11,997 nucleotides of DNA from CAJQQY01 sp964352225 (GTDB lineage Bacteria > Bacteroidota > Bacteroidia > Chitinophagales > Saprospiraceae), in assembly GCA_964352225.1 (NCBI GenBank), contig CAYGRM010000202.1, forward strand, positions 1 through 11,997, given 5' to 3'. Positions 1 through 6,374 of the stretch are shown in pieces; position 1 is the first letter of the stretch; each line of letters opens with the position of its first letter. The notes under the pieces are model-generated. The model saw nothing but the letters and a program-made list of their open reading frames with translations. It made no database searches and had not been told where the DNA came from. A program made the position numbers and the translations under genes.

Positions 1-328
1 CTTCGGGCGGTGCAGAGGACTCTTTGGAATTTTTATTTTTCCTGAAATGATCTAAAAACTTATTACGACAAACAACAAAAATGAATGACTTGAAAGACCT
101 GATTTCGTGATTGAATTTTGCTTTTTTACAGATCTCGATCCAGACATTTTGGGAAATGTCTTTGGCTACTTCTTGATTTTTGCAATAATGATACGCCATC
201 ATCAAAACCTGCGATTGATATTTTTGTAACAAGACATTTGCGGCATCAATATTTCCTTCACACCAAGCGATATATAACGCTTCGTCTGATTCCGAATCAT
301 GAGTTGGAAATGGCGTTTTTGATTTCAT
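1..328 (-). CDS. ECF-type RNA polymerase sigma factor, N-terminal part (cut by window edge)
   Basis: This gene reads leftward from an ATG at 328 and runs off the window, so 109 residues are visible. It begins MKSKTPFPTHDSESDEALYI. Residues ~24-100 match sigma-70 region 2: an acidic and aliphatic helix around residues 30-50, then DISQNVWIEICKKA (57-70), the FKSFIFVVCRNKFLDHFRK segment (79-97), and a basic stretch leading into the linker. The R-N-K-F-L-D-H-F-R motif is typical of the ECF region 2.4 helix that reads the minus-10 element. Region 4 would lie outside the window. Sigma factors of this class direct RNA polymerase to a small set of promoters, often under an anti-sigma factor, which cannot be seen here. 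The sigma-family call is secure from this motif series. The regulon and ECF subgroup cannot be told. Confidence 0.85.
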   Translation of the reverse strand, partial: MKSKTPFPTHDSESDEALYIAWCEGNIDAANVLLQKYQSQVLMMAYHYCKNQEVAKDISQNVWIEICKKAKFNHEIRSFKSFIFVVCRNKFLDHFRKNKNSKESSAPPE

Positions 329-438
329 AAGTTTAAAAAATCAATTCAGTTACAATATAGACGATTGGAGAAAGGGAAATGCACGGGAAGGATAATTTTT
401 TTTTTAATTATTTTAGTTGGGAAGTACTCACCAAGGGA

Positions 439-648
439 TTTAAAGTCGAATGTCAATAATTTCAGAAAATTATCCATGATTATTTTGAATTTCGCATAGC
501 ATTTACGACGGCTAAAAACACCACCACAGATTATACATATTCTCACAGACCATAAAAACGTGAATCTGTGAAGATCTGTGAAAATCTGTGAAATCTGTGG
601 TGAAAAAACTATTAGGGTTTCCATAAGTTGACGACATTCGACTTTAAA
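439..648. repeat. Nested inverted-repeat (MITE-like) element in the 329-681 intergenic region
   Basis: A perfect 16-bp inverted repeat, TTTAAAGTCGAATGTC at 439-454 and its complement at 633-648, encloses a second palindrome. The inner arms are CACCACAGATT (522-532) and AATCTGTGGTG (592-602). Beside the inner right arm the heptamer ATCTGTG occurs four times in direct array at 564, 574, 584 and 593. No transposase or convincing gene lies inside. From memory, arrays of this ATCTGTGAA type recur in intergenic regions of Bacteroidota genomes. The rest of the 353-bp gap between the sigma factor and the barrel gene shows nothing else I can support. Confidence 0.65.
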
Positions 649-681
649 GTTAGCTTGTGAATAAGTAAGTTGTAAAGGTTT

Positions 682-1989
682 CTAATTAATAGAATTTAGT
701 TTAAGGTGAACACCCAACATCGGTTCTTTCATCATATAAAAAGTCTGGAAGGAAGCATCTAAATTGTAAGTTTTATTTGACATGATGAGTCCTAGTTGAA
801 AGTCTTTTCTGATGGTATAATAAAGATCAATAACGTAGAAATAATTAGTGTAAAATTCGTTTTCTCGATGGATAGAAAGGGTTTCTACATTCGTTTTGAT
901 ATGGATTTTTTCCCATAGTTTTAGATCAAATTCAGTTTTCAAACCTAGGCTATAAATATCTTCACCTTGGTATTCGGTGTGAACGGCCCATTGATCAAAG
1001 TTATAATAATAATTTCGTAATGGATACAGAAAACGCCCAGCAGTATTGGCATAAAGGCCTTTGTTGGGATCTCTATAAGTGAAGTTAGGATTGTAATGAC
1101 CTTGGTTATAATTGGCGGAATAGTATCGTAAGGATGGATTTATTTTCCATTGGATCTTTTCGTTGTGAATGATGGAATATTTTGCTCCGAGGACAAATGC
1201 ACCATTTTCAGCAAGACTAAATTTGTCAGAATATCTGTGTCCATATTGAAAATATATTTCATCTTTTTCATTGAAAAAGTAATTAAAAGAAACATCTGAA
1301 TCCCAATAACTTTCAAATGAAAAAGGGTCGCCTGTCAAGTTTCGATTTTGAGAAAATATAAAACGGAATTTTTTATTTTCAAAGCCAAGGGAAAGATGAA
1401 TATACTCTTCCAAGTCCAATCCAATTTGATTGGAAAGGTCGCCAACTTGGTGATATTCAAAGAAGAAATTACGATGAGATATTTTGAAATTAATTCCTTG
1501 GTAATCTAGATTATAAATTTTTAATCCATTATTTATTTGAGCTTGCACAAAGTTTCCAGCTTGAGCTTCCATGATAATTTTCTTTTTTAAAATAAGGAAA
1601 GTGTCTTTAGCAGAAAATTGAAGTTGTGGAAACCAAACAATATTATCTCGGTCATTTGATCCATAGGAGGCACCACGATGTTCAAAAAAAAGGTTACTTT
1701 GAAATTGATATTTCTGTCTGAATGAAGTCCCAAGTTTTATCCCAATATAACTTGCAGTATGAAAATTTGGATTGTCCGAAACAAATTCTCTGCGAGGTCT
1801 GAAAATATTATTTGATCTCCTTTTTCTATAAATGACTGGATCGATAAGAATTTCTTCAGAGGTGAAAAGATGATTAAGATGTAATGCACTTGCTTCGAAA
1901 TCGTAATTAATTTTCCATTGTGTGGAGTCTTGAGCAAGTACAATTTGGCTGAATAAAAATAGGGTAAGAGATAGAATTGTTTTTTTCAT
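682..1989 (-). CDS. Predicted outer-membrane beta-barrel protein, function unknown
   Basis: This 435-residue protein starts MKKTILSLTLFLFSQIVLAQ, a clear Sec signal peptide with likely cleavage after A19. The mature part is rich in aromatic residues and in alternating polar/hydrophobic stretches such as KYQFQSNLFFEH, KFRFIFSQNRN and EIYFQYGHRYS. Such runs continue to the C-terminus (PMLGVHLKLN), as expected for the transmembrane strands of an outer-membrane barrel. No TonB box, plug domain or type IX secretion C-terminal domain is visible. I do not recognise the family. A porin-like or surface-structure role is inference from the architecture only. A perfect TAnnTTTG element lies just upstream (2006-2013), so it is probably transcribed separately from the metallo-hydrolase gene 73 bp upstream. 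It is followed by the inverted-repeat element at 439-648. Confidence 0.75.
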   Translation of the reverse strand: MKKTILSLTLFLFSQIVLAQDSTQWKINYDFEASALHLNHLFTSEEILIDPVIYRKRRSNNIFRPRREFVSDNPNFHTASYIGIKLGTSFRQKYQFQSNLFFEHRGASYGSNDRDNIVWFPQLQFSAKDTFLILKKKIIMEAQAGNFVQAQINNGLKIYNLDYQGINFKISHRNFFFEYHQVGDLSNQIGLDLEEYIHLSLGFENKKFRFIFSQNRNLTGDPFSFESYWDSDVSFNYFFNEKDEIYFQYGHRYSDKFSLAENGAFVLGAKYSIIHNEKIQWKINPSLRYYSANYNQGHYNPNFTYRDPNKGLYANTAGRFLYPLRNYYYNFDQWAVHTEYQGEDIYSLGLKTEFDLKLWEKIHIKTNVETLSIHRENEFYTNYFYVIDLYYTIRKDFQLGLIMSNKTYNLDASFQTFYMMKEPMLGVHLKLNSIN

Positions 1990-2005
1990 AACTATTATAT
2001 TTTTC

Positions 2006-2013
2006 CAAATGTA
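2006..2013 (-). promoter_or_regulatory. Putative Bacteroidota minus-7 promoter element for the beta-barrel gene
   Basis: On the minus strand this reads TACATTTG, a perfect match to the Bacteroidota TAnnTTTG minus-7 consensus, 16 bp before the barrel start codon. No good TTTG minus-33 partner is seen at 19-21 bp spacing, and the implied leader is only about ten bases, so the call is tentative. Confidence 0.4.
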
Positions 2014-2062
2014 GAAAAACAGTTTTAATAGTTTGAAGAAAGAATCTAAGATTAACAGAATA

Positions 2063-2926
2063 TTAATATTCTAAAATATTTCTAACCATTTCCCCTGGCA
2101 AGATTCTAAAAACAGGAATTTCTAAACCAAATTTTTCACAAAAGAATTCTATTGCCTCATCAATTTCCTCTGGAGAATATCTAGATGAAAAATGCCCAAG
2201 GATTAATTTTTCTACTTTTGTTTTCGCAACCATTTCGATGACTTCTTCGAGATAACTATGCTTTCCTTGACGTCGATCATCTAAGTCAACATCACCTCTT
2301 CTCAAAAAAGTTGCTTCGTGAATGAGTACTTTAGTTTTGTCCCATCGACCATCATTTTCAACAGGTGTGTCACCAGAATAACTTAAAATATTTTTACGTA
2401 ATTCTATTGTTATTTTTTCTTCGCCGAGTTCATTTCTGAGTGCGGCAATTTCTTTTCCCGAAAGATGAAGATATTCTTTTTTTAGTTTTCGTTTAGTTTC
2501 AAAAACATGAAAACTTAAACTTTTAACTAACTCCTTGCCAACCGGTACATGTTCATTTCGGAAAGGTTGAACAAAAATATTTTTTTTGATTTCAAAGATG
2601 TTTCCCTCTTCCATTTTTATCCATTCGGTACCGCTAACATGTGGATCAAAGTGAGTCGAAAATTCTTGTAAAAATGGAAATGAACCAGAGTCACGTGGAT
2701 AATAAATTTTAGGAAAATCTTGGCGAGCATTTAATTGATTAAATTGTAAAAGCCCCGTTAGGTGATCTCGGTCAGCATGCGAAATAAAGACATGTTTGAC
2801 TTTTCGAGCTTTTTGCAAAAGTCCAGAAGAAGCTCCGTCTCCACAATCGAAGAGCAAACCGAGCTCTTCAATAAAATACCAAGTAGAAAAAAGGGCGGTT
2901 GAATAACCAGTAATGTTTAATTTCAT
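2063..2926 (-). CDS. RNase Z-like metallo-beta-lactamase-fold hydrolase
   Basis: This 287-residue protein has the metal-site series of the RNase Z/ElaC branch of the metallo-beta-lactamase fold: LLFDCGDGA (24-32), SHADRDHLTG (49-58), H126 in RNEHVPVG, SYSGDT with D186, LIHEATF (201-207), KHSYLEE (222-228) and LILGHFSSRY with H245. The last three are typical of RNase Z. By family comparison, H50, D54, H55, H126, D186 and H245 would bind two zinc ions. The canonical signature is HxHxDH, but here it is HADRDH: the second histidine is aspartate (D52). Authentic RNase Z trims tRNA 3' trailers in the cytoplasm. The length is close to the usual ~300 residues, and residues 141-180 could be the tRNA-binding arm. 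Whether this is the true tRNase or a related hydrolase is uncertain, so no symbol is given. No signal peptide is seen. Confidence 0.8.
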   Translation of the reverse strand: MKLNITGYSTALFSTWYFIEELGLLFDCGDGASSGLLQKARKVKHVFISHADRDHLTGLLQFNQLNARQDFPKIYYPRDSGSFPFLQEFSTHFDPHVSGTEWIKMEEGNIFEIKKNIFVQPFRNEHVPVGKELVKSLSFHVFETKRKLKKEYLHLSGKEIAALRNELGEEKITIELRKNILSYSGDTPVENDGRWDKTKVLIHEATFLRRGDVDLDDRRQGKHSYLEEVIEMVAKTKVEKLILGHFSSRYSPEEIDEAIEFFCEKFGLEIPVFRILPGEMVRNILEY

Positions 2927-3038
2927 AATGAACTTAAACTAAAAATGGTATTAGTTAGTTCATCTAATCATGATAAAATTTACTTCAAATTTGATGAAAA
3001 AATAATATTATTTTAACTCCACAATTCAATAATTACAT

Positions 3039-3046
3039 TATTTTTG
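3039..3046 (+). promoter_or_regulatory. Putative minus-7 promoter element for the DUF2459 gene
   Basis: The octamer TATTTTTG fits TAnnTTTG and lies 42 bp before the start codon at 3089, a plausible leader length. The minus-33 region is only a weak TTTT at 3011-3014. The surrounding divergent intergenic stretch (2927-3088) is very AT-rich, so a chance match is possible. Confidence 0.35.
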
Positions 3047-3088
3047 ATTTAGTGAAAATCAACTTTAAATAACCAAACCTAGGGACAT

Positions 3089-3781
3089 ATGATTCTTTCC
3101 ATATTAATAGTTATTGGAAAATTAATCTTTGGATTTTTAATGTATGCCTTCCTTTATTTTTCCATGGCATTTCTACTTTCATGGCTTCCAAAACATCGTA
3201 ATTATACCAATAGTGAGGAAGGCTACGAAGTCTATGTTATTTCGAATGGCGTGCATACTGATTTCGTTTTGCCTACCCAACACTTGCCTGCTGAATGGCT
3301 AGAGAAAATAGATTTTAGTGATTTTGATTATAGCAAGGAACAATTAAAGTATATGGGATTTGGTTGGGGAGATCGAGGATTTTATTTGGATACGCCAACC
3401 TGGGCAGAGTTGAAATTTTCGACCGCGGTCAATGCCCTATTTTGGCCAAGCTCGACTTTGATGCACATTAAAGCCTTTGATCAAATACCATCTGAAAATA
3501 AATATTTTGAGAAATTGATATTGACCGCTACTCAATTTTCTAACCTTTGTAATCATATTTGGGATTCTTTTGATAAAAGAAATAACAATACAATTACATT
3601 ACTGCCAAACAAAGGTTATTCTCCTAATGATAATTTTTATTATGCCCGAGGTTCTTATCATATGTTTAATACTTGTAACTTTTGGGTGAATAATGGTTTG
3701 CGAAAAGCGGGAGTGCGAACTTCGATTTGGACACCTGTGGATCGAGGTGTTTTTTATCAGCTTAAAAAAATTCCAGTTTAG
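3089..3781 (+). CDS. TIGR02117/DUF2459 family membrane-anchored protein
   Basis: This 230-residue protein has one N-terminal hydrophobic segment (residues ~2-32, signal anchor or uncleaved TM) followed by a soluble domain. The conserved blocks of DUF2459 (TIGR02117) are all visible: VISNGVHTDFVLP (50-62), the FGWGDRGFYLDTPTW block (91-105), LMH (124-126), GSYHMFNTCNFW (188-199) and LRKAG (204-208). The domain probably faces the periplasm. No biochemical function is established that I know of. Invariant-looking H56, H191 and C196, with a histidine preceding a cysteine, would fit a permuted papain-like hydrolase, but that is inference. The start at 3089 is supported by AGGGA eight bases upstream. 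It is divergent from the metallo-hydrolase gene and followed by a weak hairpin. Confidence 0.85.
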   Translation: MILSILIVIGKLIFGFLMYAFLYFSMAFLLSWLPKHRNYTNSEEGYEVYVISNGVHTDFVLPTQHLPAEWLEKIDFSDFDYSKEQLKYMGFGWGDRGFYLDTPTWAELKFSTAVNALFWPSSTLMHIKAFDQIPSENKYFEKLILTATQFSNLCNHIWDSFDKRNNNTITLLPNKGYSPNDNFYYARGSYHMFNTCNFWVNNGLRKAGVRTSIWTPVDRGVFYQLKKIPV

Positions 3782-3795
3782 AATGATAGTTTTTA

Positions 3796-3840
3796 TAGCA
3801 AGCCTCAGTTATTTCTATCGAGCTTGACTTTGCTATTTTG
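3796..3840 (+). terminator. Weak candidate terminator after the DUF2459 gene
   Basis: TAGCAAGC (3796-3803) can pair with GCTTG (3822-3826) and TTGCTA (3830-3835), forming an interrupted hairpin followed by a short TTTTG. The stem is imperfect and the T-tract short, so this is only a candidate. Confidence 0.3.
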
Positions 3841-3848
3841 ATTTATAA

Positions 3849-3879
3849 TTGGAAAAGGAGTGACATGTCCATATATTTG
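3849..3879 (+). promoter_or_regulatory. Bacteroidota-type promoter for the repeat-protein gene
   Basis: TATATTTG at 3872-3879 matches TAnnTTTG exactly. A TTG at 3849-3851 lies 20 bp upstream, the spacing expected for the minus-33 element. The transcript would start near 3885-3887. That would leave almost no leader for the ATG at 3891 but about 65 bases for the ATG at 3951, so the promoter also argues for the downstream start. Confidence 0.55.
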
Positions 3880-3950
3880 CGTCTTTAATTATGGAGGAAA
3901 AAATTAAAATCCTGCTTAATCATTTTTTAACTTTTAAACACAAAAATACG

Positions 3951-4430
3951 ATGGCAAAAAAAAGTATTTTCGACATGATCTTGAACACAATTAATGACGT
4001 TCAAACCAAAAATCAAGTAGACCCAAAAGTAGAAACTGCAGACCCAACTGTTTTTGATTTAATCAAAAATAAATTACAAAACTTAGATGAGAAGAACAGA
4101 GCGAAACAAGCACAAAGAGGAAAAGCACCTGTAAGTATTTTGGATCGAATCAGAAAAGAAATTGAAGGAGCAAGAAGAGAAAATAAAAAAGATCCTAATG
4201 TTCCGACTGCTGATAAATCAATTTTTGACAATATTCTTAATAAATTAGAAACAGGTAAAAAAGTACAAGCAAGTACTGGGCTTCGAAAAATTATTGAAGA
4301 TTATAATTTAGACGCAAGTAAATTGCCACAAGATGTTATAAATCAAGTACAAGCAAAGTATATTTCAGATCGTAAAAATTTTGATCAACAATATGCCCAA
4401 GCATTGCATGATTTGATAAAAAAATACTAG
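3951..4430 (+). CDS. Unrecognised 159-residue protein with four ~28-residue helical repeats
   Basis: I do not recognise this protein. Numbering from the chosen ATG at 3951, four repeats begin at S5, T33, S62 and S90 (spacings 28, 29, 28). Each has the core [S/T]-[I/V]-[F/L]-D-x-I-x-x-x-[I/L]: SIFDMILNTI, TVFDLIKNKL, SILDRIRKEI, SIFDNILNKL. A higher-order duplication is visible too: DPKVETADPTVFDLIKNKL (24-42) parallels DPNVPTADKSIFDNILNKL (81-99), 57 residues apart. The linkers are highly charged and Q/N/K-rich. A non-repeat helical tail follows (~105-159, from STGLRKIIEDY to LIKKY). There is no signal peptide or TM segment, so it is probably cytoplasmic. An in-frame ATG at 3891 would add 20 residues, but it sits at the expected transcription start and the added residues fall outside the repeat pattern. 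The gene has its own promoter and strong terminator, so it looks like a single-gene unit. Confidence 0.75.
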   Translation: MAKKSIFDMILNTINDVQTKNQVDPKVETADPTVFDLIKNKLQNLDEKNRAKQAQRGKAPVSILDRIRKEIEGARRENKKDPNVPTADKSIFDNILNKLETGKKVQASTGLRKIIEDYNLDASKLPQDVINQVQAKYISDRKNFDQQYAQALHDLIKKY

Positions 4431-4454
4431 GTGATAATAGGTAACTGTTAACAT

Positions 4455-4495
4455 AAAAAGAGAGCTTTGGTGAAAACTAAAGCTCTTTTTTTTTT
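4455..4495 (+). terminator. Intrinsic terminator of the repeat-protein gene
   Basis: AGAGCTTTGGT (4461-4471) pairs with ACTAAAGCTCT (4476-4486) across a GAAA tetraloop. This makes an 11-bp stem with one G-T wobble. It is followed by a run of about ten T and preceded by a short A-rich stretch. It sits 30 bp after the stop codon and directly ahead of moaC, separating the two transcription units. Confidence 0.9.
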
Positions 4496-4507
4496 GTAAT
4501 TTTGATC

Positions 4508-4981
4508 ATGAAAAAGTTTACACATTTAGATGCAAAAGGAAATCCATCGATGGTGGATGTCGGTGAAAAAAAAGTAACTAGAAGAGTTGCCAAAGCAAGA
4601 AGTATTGTGGTTTTGGATGAAACGATTTTGGCACAATTACAAGATGGAGATATTCAAACGAAGAAAGGCTCGGTTTTTCAAACTGCGATTATCGCTGGAG
4701 TGATGGGCGCCAAAAAGACGAGTGAATTGATTCCGCTTTGTCACCCATTGGGATTGGATAATTGCCAAATCGAAATTGGAATTAATGAAAAAAGGGAAGT
4801 GGAAATTATTTGTACGGCAAGTTTGACGGCAAAAACGGGAGTGGAAATGGAGGCGCTTACTGGGGCAAGTGTTGCGGCTTTGACGATATATGATATGTGT
4901 AAAGCGTTTTCACATAATATTATAATTAAGGAAACGAGGCTGATTGAAAAAACGGGAGGTAAAAGAGATTTTAAATTATAA
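4508..4981 (+). CDS. moaC: Cyclic pyranopterin monophosphate synthase MoaC
   Basis: MoaC converts the 3',8-cyclo-GTP product of MoaA to cyclic pyranopterin monophosphate, the first stable intermediate of molybdenum cofactor synthesis, in the cytoplasm. The protein is 157 residues from the ATG at 4508, close to the usual ~160. It shows the family blocks MVDVGEKKVTRRVA (15-28), KKGSVFQTA (52-60), the GAKKTSELIPLCHPL block (67-81), and the block from K109 to K132 that contains GVEMEALTGASVAAL and YDMCK. The active-site residues of the family correspond to K53, H79, E113, E115, D129 and K132 here. An in-frame TTG at 4502 is possible but adds only two residues. The next gene on the strand is a MobA fusion, which places the pair in the same pathway. 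A palindromic element separates them by 142 bp, so a shared transcript is possible but not shown. Confidence 0.96.
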   Translation: MKKFTHLDAKGNPSMVDVGEKKVTRRVAKARSIVVLDETILAQLQDGDIQTKKGSVFQTAIIAGVMGAKKTSELIPLCHPLGLDNCQIEIGINEKREVEIICTASLTAKTGVEMEALTGASVAALTIYDMCKAFSHNIIIKETRLIEKTGGKRDFKL

Positions 4982-4983
4982 TT

Positions 4984-5107
4984 TTTTTTGCCGCTGATTT
5001 TTTATGGTTTTTTCTATGACATTCCGCAGGCTCATTTTTTTTCCAAAGTTTATGGAAGTCTGCGAAAAGTCTTATAAAAAGTCAATCCAAGTCTGTGGCA
5101 AATAAAA
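4984..5107. repeat. Degenerate palindromic intergenic element, copy 1
   Basis: The segment begins at TTTTTGCCGCTGA just after the moaC stop and ends with GTCTGTGGCAAATAAAA. Its two ends are imperfect inverted repeats. It shares the terminal TTTTTGCCGCTGA and an identical internal 13-mer, TCTGCGAAAAGTC (5059-5071), with the better-preserved element at 6271-6373 (13-mer at 6331-6343). The two are therefore members of one family. Confidence 0.65.
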
Positions 5108-5123
5108 ATAAAAAATAAGATTT

Positions 5124-6269
5124 ATGAAAAAACATCAGAAACATACAAATTTAACTCGACCTAATTTGGGAGAGTTTGGAAGAAATGAGTGGGCGATCAT
5201 TGGAACCCCTTGTGGAAATATTCAACAGTTGTCTTATCGACTAATTGATATTTTGCAAAAGACATTTAAGGTGAGTTATGTGGATGCTGATCACAAAAAT
5301 GAAGATGAGCCTAATAGTTTAGAGGTGGAGAATCCTGCCTTGGCATTGGGAGCAACTTTGGAATATACGGACAAAATTTCTCACCATAGATTTGATATAA
5401 AATCTGAATTAAATACTTTCCAATATCGAGCATTGTTCAATGAGCAAGATTTGATTTTAGTAAATGGAAATCATTTTAAAGCAAAAAATCAAATCGTAGT
5501 AATTGACCCAAAGAAAGAAAAATCTTTGGAGAAAAAATTGGATCGACTGACTAATGTTGATTTGATTTTGATGACAGGAGAGGAGAAATCAATTTATCCT
5601 TTTTTGAAAAATCACTTGAAGGATTGGGCTCATATTCCAGTTTTACATTTTTCTCAAACTGGAAAAATCGCAGAATTCATCCTTGCAAATGTATTGTTAC
5701 AAATTCCAAAATTAAATGGTTTAGTTTTAGCCGGAGGGAAAAGTGTTCGGATGGGGAAGGACAAAGGCGAACTTGATTATCATGGAAAACCGCAACGCGA
5801 GTTTATGGCTGATATGTTGAGTCAATTTTGTGAGAAGACATTTATATCTGTGAGAGGAGACCAAGAAGTGGAATCAGAATATGAACTATTGGAAGATACA
5901 TTTGTAGGACTTGGCCCATTTGGGGCGATTGCCTCAGCGATGCGAAAAAATCCAAATACTGCCTGGTTGGTGGTGGCTTGTGATTTGCCATTGTTGGATG
6001 ACAAGACGTTGCAGTTTTTAGTGGAGAATAGAAATCCATCGAAGGTGGCGACTGCCATTTATAATCCAGAGACAGGTTTTCCTGAACCTTTGATAACTAT
6101 TTGGGAGCCAAGGAGTTATCAAGTGCTTTTGAATTTTTTGACACAAGGATATTCTTGCCCACGGAAGGTTTTGATTAATTCGGAAATTGAATTATTGAAG
6201 GTGGAAGATGAGAAGGTATTGTTGAATGTGAATGATGCGGAGGGGTATGAGGAGGTGAAGGGGATGTAA
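5124..6269 (+). CDS. MobB-like/MobA-like fusion: putative molybdenum cofactor guanylyltransferase
   Basis: This 381-residue protein has two parts. The C-terminal ~185 residues (197-381) are a MobA-type nucleotidyltransferase. They contain LNGLVLAGGKSVRMGKDKG (197-215), the family's LAGGxSxRMGxDK GTP-binding loop; GLGPFGAIASA (262-272); VACDLPLLD (284-292), whose Asp is expected to bind Mg; and LNVNDAEGYEE (367-377). MobA joins GMP to molybdopterin. The N-terminal part (~20-190) resembles the MobB P-loop domain, with EWAIIGTPCGN (22-32) and SYVDADHK (51-58), but the Walker A lysine and serine/threonine are absent (GTPCGNIQQL). I recall a similar N-terminal arrangement in other Bacteroidota proteins annotated only as NTP transferases. 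It lies downstream of moaC, which supports a cofactor role. The A-rich leader shows no Shine-Dalgarno. The MobA-like domain is secure; the exact substrate (GTP or CTP) is inferred. Confidence 0.88.
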   Translation: MKKHQKHTNLTRPNLGEFGRNEWAIIGTPCGNIQQLSYRLIDILQKTFKVSYVDADHKNEDEPNSLEVENPALALGATLEYTDKISHHRFDIKSELNTFQYRALFNEQDLILVNGNHFKAKNQIVVIDPKKEKSLEKKLDRLTNVDLILMTGEEKSIYPFLKNHLKDWAHIPVLHFSQTGKIAEFILANVLLQIPKLNGLVLAGGKSVRMGKDKGELDYHGKPQREFMADMLSQFCEKTFISVRGDQEVESEYELLEDTFVGLGPFGAIASAMRKNPNTAWLVVACDLPLLDDKTLQFLVENRNPSKVATAIYNPETGFPEPLITIWEPRSYQVLLNFLTQGYSCPRKVLINSEIELLKVEDEKVLLNVNDAEGYEEVKGM

Positions 6270-6270
6270 T

Positions 6271-6373
6271 TTTTTGCCGCTGACTTTTTATGACTTTTAA
6301 GAGATTTCGCAGACAGGCTTTAAAATTAAATCTGCGAAAAGTCATAAAGGTCATAAAAAGTCAGCGGCAAAAA
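6271..6373. repeat. Palindromic intergenic element, copy 2 (24-bp perfect arms)
   Basis: The arm at 6271-6294 (TTTTTGCCGCTGACTTTTTA then TGAC) is the exact reverse complement of 6350-6373. A second inner pair, TTCGCAGA (6305-6312) and TCTGCGAA (6331-6338), lies within. The element fills the whole space between two convergent stop codons (6267-6269 and 6375-6377). The hairpin ends in A on its 3' side on both strands, so it is not a classical intrinsic terminator. It shares ends and an internal 13-mer with the copy at 4984-5107. Confidence 0.85.
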
Positions 6374-6374
6374 A

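Noticed and set aside
118..330. 70-codon plus-strand frame
   Set aside because: Antisense shadow of the ECF sigma factor, whose region 2 motifs are unmistakable on the minus strand.
561..600. CRISPR-like short direct repeats
   Set aside because: Units are seven bases with 2-3-base spacers, far from CRISPR repeat and spacer sizes, and no cas gene is present.
346..624. 92-codon minus-strand frame (METLIVFSPQISQIFTDLHR...)
   Set aside because: It lies wholly inside the 439-648 inverted-repeat region; the SQIFTDLHRFT part is just the translated ATCTGTG array. No promoter or ribosome site.
2057..2072. Perfect 16-bp palindrome AGAATATTAATATTCT at the metallo-hydrolase stop codon
   Set aside because: Entirely AT-rich apart from two pairs, no loop or T-tract; likely chance in low-GC sequence.
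3891..3950. Upstream ATG giving a 179-residue version of the repeat protein
   Set aside because: The ATG sits about five bases after the predicted transcription start and the extra 20 residues fall outside the repeat pattern; the ATG at 3951 is preferred.
4497..4504. TAATTTTG as a minus-7 promoter element for moaC
   Set aside because: It matches TAnnTTTG, but the start codon would lie at or before the transcription start and no minus-33 element is at the right spacing; the T-run of the terminator explains it.
5822..6058. Minus-strand frames opposite the MobA domain
   Set aside because: Antisense shadows of a strongly conserved nucleotidyltransferase domain.
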